Both the position numbers and the translations under genes were made by a program. This document shows positions 36,676 to 42,912 of a DNA stretch of 42,912 bases, piece after piece. Under the pieces are notes generated by a model. It had not been told where the DNA came from and ran no database searches. It saw only the letters and a list, made by a program, of their open reading frames with translations. Each line of letters begins with the position of its first letter. Position 1 is the stretch's first letter. This DNA comes from Stramenopiles sp. TOSAG23-6. Taxonomy: Eukaryota; Sar. The stretch spans positions 1 to 42,912 of the forward strand of contig LT635934.1 of the NCBI GenBank assembly GCA_900128565.1. Direction: 5' to 3'.

Positions 36676-38055
36676 TTAATTACGTAACACAGCAGATGCT
36701 ACTAAAGTTACCAAACCACACCAATACAGTGACATTAATGCCAACTGTGAAAAGGCTGGTTTCAAGGTAGTTTGAATCGTTGAATACGGAGAATTTTTGT
36801 CAGCCAGAATAAAAAGATGAGCAGTTGATAATGCTGCAGCACCAGTTAAGCCAAGCCACTGTGGAAGCGATTCTTGTTTTAAAGAAATTGGATGTCCGTA
36901 ACCAATTCTTGCAGCCGCGCGCCAACACATACCCCCAATAACACCAAAGAAAGTACAAAGTATAGCATCCAAACGAAAATCACCTAATCTGGTGGACATG
37001 AACAATAACATTAGCGGTACAATGGTGATTAACATTAGAGTGGCTTCAAATGGAACGAGTTCACCTTTGTGTGTCGCTGAGTTAAATGCAAGAGCAAAAG
37101 CAAAATTTCCAACTGTGTAGGACATAAGCATTACAATAAAATTCGAAGTTTCATCACTTCTAAGTGGATTGATGTTAATATGCTGTAATATTTCTGCTGC
37201 AATATACCACACCATTCCAATGGCAATCCATCTTGCGTATTTTTCTTTTTCTCCCTTGACTTTAAGCACTGCAAAAAGAGAAATTAGGGATGGAACTACC
37301 ATTGTGGAAAGACGAATCCAACGCAACACTGACTGTGCTCCTTTCAATGTACCATCTTCGTACATTTTTGCAACATTTGTTTCATGCACACCATTGGTAG
37401 TGTCTTCCCAACCTGTTTCACTTGGGCTGTCCAAAATATTTGCAGGCCACCACCAAGGGCCCTGAGCGCCGTGAGTTTTTAGTGTTCTTTCAAGACCTCC
37501 GTGTACAAGAAAAGCACAGAGAACGTTTGATACAATACAAAAACCTAAAAATGTAAATAATAGAATTGCTCTTACATTAATACCTTCTGATATATCGTGG
37601 AATGAGGGCACTCTTCCTCTTGATTCTTTGGGTGTCTTCACTGATTTCTTAGTTTTGGTTTTGGGTGTTCGTTTCTTGAGTTTTGGAGACTCAGACTGTG
37701 GAGATGATTGTTTTGAAGATGAAGATTTACGAAGGGGTGTCTTCGATCGACTTCGCTTGGTTGGTGTTTTCTTGGGTGTCCCCTTTTTAGATTTTATTGG
37801 TGTTTTCTTGGGTGTCCCCTTTTTAGATTTTATTGGTGTTTTCTTGCCTGCTCCTTTTTTAGCCTTCAATTTTTTTTCGAACTCTTGGATATCCTTCTTC
37901 ATACCATCGGATATCATGTGTTTCCGAGTTTCCCATGTGTTGTCCGAAGTGGAATAACCTTCCCATTTGATCAAATATTGAATAACCCCTTTATGCTTTC
38001 TTTTATCCAGGATTTTTTCAATAGTAAAGTATTCATCTGCATCTGCATTTCCCAT
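36676..38055 (-). CDS. Chromodomain fused to a polytopic membrane domain
   Basis: The 459-residue protein has three parts. Residues 8-62 form a chromodomain (EYFTIEKILDKR, IQYLIKWEGYSTSDNTWE) with candidate methyl-lysine cage residues Tyr9/Phe10, Trp31 and Tyr34, close to HP1. Residues about 65-150 are basic, with repeated KKTPIKSKKGTP and SPKK-like units that should bind DNA or act as nuclear signals. From about 157 to the end there are about eight hydrophobic spans. The last segments (GAAALSTAHLFILADKNSPY and LALMSLYWCGLVTLVASAV) weakly resemble TMEM86/YhhN lysoplasmalogenases; that assignment is tentative. I infer an inner nuclear membrane protein tethering methylated chromatin, like the plan of lamin B receptor. 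The frame is uninterrupted, so the fusion is not an annotation join. E2F-like site upstream. Confidence 0.8.
   Translation of the reverse strand: MGNADADEYFTIEKILDKRKHKGVIQYLIKWEGYSTSDNTWETRKHMISDGMKKDIQEFEKKLKAKKGAGKKTPIKSKKGTPKKTPIKSKKGTPKKTPTKRSRSKTPLRKSSSSKQSSPQSESPKLKKRTPKTKTKKSVKTPKESRGRVPSFHDISEGINVRAILLFTFLGFCIVSNVLCAFLVHGGLERTLKTHGAQGPWWWPANILDSPSETGWEDTTNGVHETNVAKMYEDGTLKGAQSVLRWIRLSTMVVPSLISLFAVLKVKGEKEKYARWIAIGMVWYIAAEILQHININPLRSDETSNFIVMLMSYTVGNFAFALAFNSATHKGELVPFEATLMLITIVPLMLLFMSTRLGDFRLDAILCTFFGVIGGMCWRAAARIGYGHPISLKQESLPQWLGLTGAAALSTAHLFILADKNSPYSTIQTTLKPAFSQLALMSLYWCGLVTLVASAVLRN
37763..37834 (-). repeat. 36-bp tandem repeat encoding the basic linker
   Basis: Two exact 36-bp units (37763-37798 and 37799-37834) plus a partial, diverged third encode the 12-residue repeat KSKKGTPKKTPI between the chromodomain and the membrane spans. 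Confidence 0.9.
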
Positions 38056-38287
38056 TTTGCTATCTTCGAGATGAGAGAGTTGCTCGATCTCAGATCATTC
38101 ATTCAAATACGCCTCAGGTTCGCGTGTACACGTTTTTTTTTGAAGTCGAAGTCAGTGTTTATTTCCCGCCAAAAACAAACACGAAAAACCTTCAAAAATT
38201 CAAAGACATCAGATGTCGATGACAAATTGACGATCGAAGTTCGAAGTTCGAGCCTCGAGGTATAAAATAGTAGTATGAAGCAAAAAT
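38056..38287. promoter_or_regulatory. Divergent promoter chromodomain gene / sulfotransferase
   Basis: This is 232 bp. It contains a strong E2F-like site at 38162-38175, a GAAGTTCGAAGTTCGAG direct repeat near 38237, and TATAAAAT about 20 bp before the sulfotransferase ATG. Confidence 0.5.
38162..38175. promoter_or_regulatory. E2F/DP-like site TTTCCCGCCAAAAA
   Basis: TTTCCCGC on one strand and TTTGGCGG on the other overlap, the classic near-palindromic E2F arrangement. It is 107 bp upstream of the chromodomain gene, suggesting cell-cycle-linked expression of that gene. Confidence 0.55.
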
Positions 38288-39295
38288 ATGAAAAGCATTT
38301 ATCAATGTAATGTAGTAGGAGTATTCTTTGTAGCTCTTTTTTTTCTTTTAAGCCATCAATATATTTTAAATCATAAAAATGTTGTGGAACTCAAACTTGC
38401 ATTCTGTCCCGGGATAGGTACAAACAATCGTGGAATAATTTATAACAAAGTCCCAAAATCTGCAAGTACTACAGTTGTTGAGTGGATGAAAATACGAAGT
38501 ACAGAAGTATCAAAACTTAATAGTGACAAGCATTCTAATATTCTGATTCGTGTCTTTGGTAACCCAAAGCATAGATGGTTTACCCCGTATCAAGAAAAAG
38601 AACTAATAGTGCACTTTACACGCCTTACTAAAGTTTATCCAAAGTTTGTATATATCCGGCACATGTTTTGGCCCAATTTTGCCCTCTATAGTCAAAACAA
38701 ACCTACAATGCTAACAGTGGTCCGCCACCCTGTTGATCGTTGTATTTCTCGATATTATTATGAAATTTCAAGTGGTAGATTGAAAAATGAAAGTCTTGAT
38801 GATTGTATATTATCTGATCGTTGTCGTTTTAAAGAGTGGAATATTCTTGAAGCGAAACGAGAATATAGTTCTTCAAATGAAGATTCGATGCTGCTTTTAT
38901 TGGATGAATGTAATAATTATTTGACCCGTTGGTTTTGCGGTCATAGTGCAGAATGTCATCCTAGTTCAAATCAAACAGCAGTGCAGTCAAACAAAAAAGC
39001 ATTACTCTTGGCCAAGAAAAGAGTCCAAGAAGAATATATTTACGTTGGTTTGGCAGAAGATTTAGTAAATAGCCTTGTTGTTATTCAAAAGATGATGCCA
39101 ACATATTTCGGTAGCAATACTCTCTGGAGAAACAAACATCTACCAAGAAAAAATATGAGTAATCGTCCACAGTCAGTGATGCGTAGAAGCGTATTAGAGC
39201 TATTGCTCAAATTAAATGAATTTGATGTGGAGTTATATGAATACATAAAGCAACTTCATTATAATAAATTGAAAAGGTGTCAAGTTCATTCATAA
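38288..39295 (+). CDS. Heparan sulfate/uronyl 2-O-sulfotransferase-like enzyme
   Basis: This is a type II Golgi membrane enzyme moving sulfate from PAPS to a glycan, of the HS2ST/UST family. The 335-residue protein has one N-terminal membrane anchor (VVGVFFVALFFLLS, about 9-22). The PAPS 5'-phosphosulfate loop is IYNKVPKSAST (51-61) and the 3'-phosphate motif is VVRHPVDRCISRYYY (144-158). A candidate catalytic His is in YIRHMFWPNF (125). The CGH motif WFCGHSAEC, conserved in 2-O-sulfotransferases, follows, then QEEYIYVGLAEDL. Whether the organism makes heparan-like glycans is unknown; the acceptor may be another polysaccharide. It is intronless, convergent with the TBC gene with only 39 bp between stops. 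Confidence 0.85.
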   Translation: MKSIYQCNVVGVFFVALFFLLSHQYILNHKNVVELKLAFCPGIGTNNRGIIYNKVPKSASTTVVEWMKIRSTEVSKLNSDKHSNILIRVFGNPKHRWFTPYQEKELIVHFTRLTKVYPKFVYIRHMFWPNFALYSQNKPTMLTVVRHPVDRCISRYYYEISSGRLKNESLDDCILSDRCRFKEWNILEAKREYSSSNEDSMLLLLDECNNYLTRWFCGHSAECHPSSNQTAVQSNKKALLLAKKRVQEEYIYVGLAEDLVNSLVVIQKMMPTYFGSNTLWRNKHLPRKNMSNRPQSVMRRSVLELLLKLNEFDVELYEYIKQLHYNKLKRCQVHS

Positions 39296-39334
39296 AAATA
39301 ACAAATAAAAATGTATAATTCTTTTTATATGTGT

Positions 39335-41293
39335 TTAATACAATTTATATACAATGCCTATTAAAAGAGACAACGCTATACCAAAAATAACAACTAATTG
39401 TAGCTTCTCCACACGATGAAGTAGACTATGACCGTATTGAATAATCTCTGAAAACTTCAACTTTTTGTTCACATCACGTAAATATTCAATACAATTCTTA
39501 TAATCAATATTTTCATATATGGTACAAACCAAGACATAAAATTCTCTCTCATTATTGGGAAATTTTCTTCCGATTAATTTTTCTACTAGCAGTACAATCT
39601 TTGCTATTGTAAACAAATATATTTTTCTCATTGCATGCAAAGAGAAATACGATGAGTAATTAAAATACAATGGCTTAATATCAATTCGAAAACGTTCTGC
39701 TAATTCTTCGTGACTCGATAAAGATACTTCACATTTAGCAATATAATTTTTCTGAAAATCAGGCATTGGTTTAGAAAGTAATTTTGGAATTTCACTATGG
39801 GTCCATTCATCAGGTATCCATCCAAAGCAACGACTCTTTCCTAATACATGAGGTTTCTTCATGGCAAGTCTCATTAGTGTTTTAGGTGGAATGTCATTAA
39901 ACATTTTTAAACTTAAAGCTATCACAATTTCAATATTTATTGTGCGTTGATGATCATGATCATGATCATGATCATCATTGTTATCTGTATTCGTATTTAC
40001 ACTACTATTGACACTACTATTAAATTTACTATTCAAACTACTAGAACTCGTCATAAAACTATCGTTGCTCCGAATTTTATGAGGAGTTTCATATCTAAAT
40101 GATATATTATTAGTATGTTTTTGATCAGTTTGATGATTTGAACTATTATGAGATCTATTCCTTAGTGGACTATTATGAGATCTATTCCTTAGTGGACTAT
40201 CTGAATAAATTGATGTAATGGAAACGCTACGAGAACGATGTCTTCTTCTATTAAACTTGATCCTTTCTGAGGATTTATTTTTACACTGATTTTTCTTTTT
40301 TTCGTGTAATATTGGTGAAGGCATAGTCTGGAAAAATTTATGCACTTCAGCAAAATCACATTCTGATTCTAGTAAAGCTTCTCTTTGGTGTAGTATTAAA
40401 GCACCACTGAAATATAGCGGCATCAACGGATGCGTCGCAATGAAAAAGTCAAAAATACGACAGATCGTATCAAAGTTATCAAGATGATGTGAAAACCACG
40501 TAATATACCAAGGTAGGGCAAATACAGGTCCAATACCATTTGGGCAATCTCTCAACGTCCCTGCATCTTTCAGAAACTTCCACACATCCATATCCTCTTC
40601 GTATAAAAGAACAGGAAGTAAAGCAAGGATACCCATAGTAATAGACATATCTACAGACATGATTGGACGTAAATGATACATTGAAATTTTATGTACTAAT
40701 GCTCGAGCCATGCGAGGTCCACATACTTCCATAAATATAACACATATATCATGGAATCCTTGAATATAGTATAGTCTAGAGTCTCCACCTATTATATCAT
40801 TTATCATTTCTGTAAGATCTTTCCTCTTCTTTTTCAATTGCACCTCACTCATATTCTTTGTCCGATCTAAACTGTAAAATGAACGAGCTACATCAGCATC
40901 AACTACCTTAATGTCACGGTGGTCTACTTCGTTAGCATTTGAGCATGCAGGTCCAAGATATGCGTAAGGATCAATACCTAATAATAGTGGCCAAGCTTTA
41001 GAGCGTAGCTCATGGGTAAGTAAACCACCAGGTCCAACGGCAGCAGCACGAAGGGCAGATACAGGTAATGGTCGCATCTCCAATATCGAGGAAATATGAC
41101 CAACTCGCCAAGAATGTTTTGAATTAGGTAATATAGATGACAAAGCATGGTTACCAAGTCGCTGGACAGCCTCGTCTGCTAGAGTTGCTACGTCACGTGC
41201 GGCAGTTTCGAGGTGCTCCACATCTACAATTGAGCCAATTTTCTCGCGTATTTTCTTCATATTTGGAGAATACTCTTCTTTAATATCCAACAT
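39335..41293 (-). CDS. TBC1D20: TBC-domain RabGAP, TBC1D20/Gyp8 type, tail-anchored
   Basis: This is a GTPase-activating protein for Rab1/Rab18-class GTPases at the ER. The 652-residue protein has the TBC domain at about 90-320: RSKAWPLLLGID, the arginine finger in VDADVARSF, the glutamine finger in YYIQGFHDICVIFMEVCG, YHLRPIMSVDMS, then GPVFALPWYITWFSHHLDNF and the motif FDFFIATHPLMPLYFSGAL. A low-complexity insertion of about 120 residues (Arg/Ser, then Asn/Ser/Asp/His) interrupts the TBC region before the closing helices. A C-terminal hydrophobic span (LVVIFGIALSLLIGIVYKLY) anchors it in the membrane, as in TBC1D20. The insertion contains a 27-bp tandem duplication and an Asp-His microsatellite. 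Both fingers are intact, so the enzyme is expected to be active. It is divergent from SRP9. Confidence 0.9.
   Translation of the reverse strand: MLDIKEEYSPNMKKIREKIGSIVDVEHLETAARDVATLADEAVQRLGNHALSSILPNSKHSWRVGHISSILEMRPLPVSALRAAAVGPGGLLTHELRSKAWPLLLGIDPYAYLGPACSNANEVDHRDIKVVDADVARSFYSLDRTKNMSEVQLKKKRKDLTEMINDIIGGDSRLYYIQGFHDICVIFMEVCGPRMARALVHKISMYHLRPIMSVDMSITMGILALLPVLLYEEDMDVWKFLKDAGTLRDCPNGIGPVFALPWYITWFSHHLDNFDTICRIFDFFIATHPLMPLYFSGALILHQREALLESECDFAEVHKFFQTMPSPILHEKKKNQCKNKSSERIKFNRRRHRSRSVSITSIYSDSPLRNRSHNSPLRNRSHNSSNHQTDQKHTNNISFRYETPHKIRSNDSFMTSSSSLNSKFNSSVNSSVNTNTDNNDDHDHDHDHQRTINIEIVIALSLKMFNDIPPKTLMRLAMKKPHVLGKSRCFGWIPDEWTHSEIPKLLSKPMPDFQKNYIAKCEVSLSSHEELAERFRIDIKPLYFNYSSYFSLHAMRKIYLFTIAKIVLLVEKLIGRKFPNNEREFYVLVCTIYENIDYKNCIEYLRDVNKKLKFSEIIQYGHSLLHRVEKLQLVVIFGIALSLLIGIVYKLY
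39948..39976. repeat. GATCAT microsatellite encoding (Asp-His)n in the TBC gene
   Basis: This is a run of about four GATCAT units, palindrome-rich, in the low-complexity insertion of the TBC protein; it encodes a short DHDHDHD stretch and is likely length-variable. Confidence 0.8.
40144..40199 (-). repeat. 27-bp tandem duplication in the TBC gene
   Basis: Two exact 27-bp copies (40144-40170 and 40171-40197) encode SPLRNRSHN twice. They lie in the disordered insertion, so little effect on the fold is expected. Confidence 0.92.
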
Positions 41294-41628
41294 GATCTTA
41301 TATAGACAAATATAGACAACAACAAATTCAAAGAAAATGAGTTTGTCTTAAATTGGATAAGAGTCAATGTATACGAATGGAAATGTTGTCGTTGTGAGAA
41401 GCAATTAATGTGACAACAGACTGAACTAAAATGAAAATGACACGTGGCGGTGGCTGGCCAGCTGAATTGCGATTGGCCAACCTATGAACAGTCTCGTACA
41501 AAACACAATAGCTATATCGGAAATATTATTATAGACTGCGATCACGTTATTAGCCTTATTGAAAATACTGATTCACCGCGATTGTATATCACTGACAATT
41601 TCTTTGGATTAGACGAAAGTTTTATAGA
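41294..41628. promoter_or_regulatory. Divergent promoter TBC1D20-like / SRP9
   Basis: This is 335 bp. The AAAATGACACGTG motif at 41434-41446 matches the CDK1 promoter exactly. It is followed by TGGCTGGCCAGC and GCGATTGGCCAACC, a CCAAT-box pair on both strands near 41470-41480. These sit about 145-195 bp before the SRP9 ATG. Confidence 0.45.
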
Positions 41629-41883
41629 ATGTCTCTTCTTATAAAGAAACCGTACGTTCCTACCTTTGAGGAATTCATTGTCCAGGCCAAGTCCATGTTT
41701 CTGCAAAACCCGAAGACCAGATTTTCCATGAAGTACAGAGGTGTACCCCCAAGTTCTATCATTGTTGTAAAAGTAACAGATGACCAGCGGATTGTGAAAT
41801 TCAGGACTGATCAATATCGGGATGTAAAAGCTCTTGTTGCCTTCAACTCTTGGCTAATGACACACTGTGTCGAAGAAGATTAG
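41629..41883 (+). CDS. SRP9: Signal recognition particle 9 kDa protein
   Basis: SRP9 pairs with SRP14 on the Alu domain of the SRP RNA and supports translational arrest during targeting to the ER. The 84-residue protein matches the family length (86 in human). TFEEFIVQAKSMFLQNPKTRFSMKYR aligns with the conserved [26 protein letters not shown], followed by VVKVTDDQRIVKFRTDQYRDVKALVAFNSWLM (human [24 protein letters not shown]). The start ATG at 41629 gives MSLLIKKPYVPTFEEF. Intronless, and its 3' end converges on the last gene with 96 bp between stops. Confidence 0.9.
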   Translation: MSLLIKKPYVPTFEEFIVQAKSMFLQNPKTRFSMKYRGVPPSSIIVVKVTDDQRIVKFRTDQYRDVKALVAFNSWLMTHCVEED

Positions 41884-41979
41884 TACGCGCTCTATAGTGA
41901 ACAATATAGTGAACAAATATATGAACGAATAAAGATATTTAATAGACAGTGCAATATATCAATATGAATTTATATTTTT

Positions 41980-42912
41980 TTAAAGTGGTTGTCTGTGTAG
42001 AACTTGATCGATTTGTTGAGTGAAATCAGCAGTATTGGTCTCAACTTTTAGTTTCTTTCCTTCACTTATGGAAGTACTTTTTGTACTTGTAGGTTTATTA
42101 TCATTTTCCTTACGCTTTCCCTGATACTTTATCTTTCCAAAATTTGTGTTCTTAAATTGAAGCCAATTATCATCAGCAGTAATAATTGCTTCTTCTATAG
42201 TTGAATCATTTTTTATCGTACTGTCATCATCAATACTATAAGACATATTATCATCAAAACCATTTGTAAGTGAAGTATTTAATGCATGAGAACTTGATCT
42301 TTTATGAAAACGGATACGATCCCTTGAATTTGTGGTAAAACCGTCGGTGATATTTGTATATATATCCCTGGTATGATCGATTCTTTGTGTGTGATTTCTT
42401 TGTATAGATGATTTTGTCCTAGAATGTTCCGTCAAAGAAAATGGTTTTCGAAGTTCTCCTAAAAGTTCGAGCATATCAGTGTATACATCACCTGTTGAAT
42501 GTGATACCTTGTCCATTTCAGTTCCTATTATCTGTAAATTGTTTTCCATCAATGTGTTGTATTTCTTCAATGATTGAAAATCCGTTTTTTGATTTTGCTC
42601 ATGAAAAATATCTTTCGTTTTTACTATATTTTTTTCCATTAATGTGTAATACTTTTTTGAAGATTTGAAATCCTTGTCTTGATTTTGCTCATGAAAAGTA
42701 TCTTTAGCTTGTAGCATGTTTTTCGCAATTTCAATTTCATCATGGGTGAAAATTTTGACATTTGAGGGAATTTGCATCTCTGTCTTTCGTTGTATTATCT
42801 TCATATCAACTGAATCTTGTTGCGTAAAATTATCATCTGTTTTAACTTGCTGTGATCTACCTGAATTTTCTAATTCGTGAAGTGTTTTAAGCTGTTCTAG
42901 TGATAGTTGTTG
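41980..42912 (-). CDS. Unrecognised protein, 5' end cut by the window edge
   Basis: The frame runs open from the stop at 41980 through the right edge, so the true start lies outside; an internal ATG at 42804 would give 274 residues. The visible C-terminal part is polar and Asn/Asp/Ser-rich with no transmembrane span. It contains a 30-residue tandem repeat (KDTFHEQNQDKDFKSSKKYYTLMEKN then KDIFHEQNQKTDFQSLKKYNTLMENN, period 90 nt). The C-terminal 35 residues have lysine-rich GKRKENDNKP. The first 18 in-frame residues at the edge equal residues of the long coiled-coil protein. Possibly a diverged relative of that gene, or a junction created in assembly. Function unknown. Confidence 0.6.
   Translation of the reverse strand, partial: QQLSLEQLKTLHELENSGRSQQVKTDDNFTQQDSVDMKIIQRKTEMQIPSNVKIFTHDEIEIAKNMLQAKDTFHEQNQDKDFKSSKKYYTLMEKNIVKTKDIFHEQNQKTDFQSLKKYNTLMENNLQIIGTEMDKVSHSTGDVYTDMLELLGELRKPFSLTEHSRTKSSIQRNHTQRIDHTRDIYTNITDGFTTNSRDRIRFHKRSSSHALNTSLTNGFDDNMSYSIDDDSTIKNDSTIEEAIITADDNWLQFKNTNFGKIKYQGKRKENDNKPTSTKSTSISEGKKLKVETNTADFTQQIDQVLHRQPL
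42547..42727 (-). repeat. 90-nt-period tandem repeat in the edge gene
   Basis: Two diverged units begin at about 42547 and 42637 (CATCAATGTG and CATTAATGTG), both containing TTGATTTTGCTCATGAAAA. They encode the FHEQNQ repeat; moderate divergence indicates an older duplication than the one in the BBC1-type gene. Confidence 0.75.
42858..42912 (-). repeat. Exact 55-nt copy of 33599-33653
   Basis: The reverse complement equals part of the coiled-coil gene without mismatch and in the same reading frame as the edge gene. The window ends within the identity, so its full extent is unknown. Confidence 0.95.

Overview
This is nuclear DNA from a unicellular, flagellated eukaryote with a compact, AT-rich and intron-poor genome. 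The evidence is as follows: cytosolic translation genes (RPL10A, eIF3k, BRX1, SRP9), GPI-anchor and endomembrane genes (PIG-O, Rab5-like, a TBC1D20-type RabGAP), cilium genes (a KIF17/OSM-3-type kinesin-2 and TMEM107), a CDK1-type kinase with a PSTALRE helix, and only two interrupted genes among 24. PSTALRE, multi-EGF secreted proteins, a very large EF-hand protein and a 2-O-sulfotransferase would suit a stramenopile-like protist, but that placement is inference.

Layout. Position 1-1334 looks like a non-autonomous DNA transposon with inverted ends, abutting the leader of RPL10A (1539-2550, one canonical intron). Then: PIG-O (-), kinesin-2 (+), a small EGF protein (-), Rab5-like (+), a BIVM-like protein (-), a stand-alone BBC1/AIM3-type C-terminal domain with a fresh tandem duplication (+), RNase H2 subunit C (-), DNA topoisomerase IB (+, split by an odd 94-nt intervening sequence), eIF3k (-), BRX1 (+). 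A run of three minus-strand genes follows: an unrecognised basic/coiled-coil protein, a ten-EGF secreted protein, and TMEM107 with a long tail. Then: short/branched-chain acyl-CoA dehydrogenase (+), CDK1-type kinase (-), a 62-residue protein (+), a 1519-residue EF-hand protein (-), a 1202-residue coiled-coil protein (+), a chromodomain/multi-membrane-pass fusion (-), an HS2ST-type sulfotransferase (+), a TBC GAP (-), SRP9 (+), and an unrecognised gene cut by the right edge (-).

Strands alternate almost perfectly, so nearly every gene shares a divergent promoter with one neighbour and a convergent 3' region with the other. Several divergent promoters carry recognisable motifs: E2F-like sites next to topoisomerase I/RNase H2C, CDK1 and the chromodomain gene, a triple TTAGGG motif between eIF3k and BRX1, a CRE-like palindrome, and a shared AAAATGACACGTG motif.

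Most interesting items: the chromodomain fused to about eight membrane segments, an architecture analogous to lamin B receptor; the non-GT-AG interruption in TOP1 with direct and inverted repeats at its ends; the inverted-repeat element at the left edge; and an exact 55-nt repeat between the coiled-coil gene and the right edge, which may be a real duplication or an assembly effect. Several apparent long reading frames begin at GTG or TTG; I moved those starts to the first in-frame ATG.
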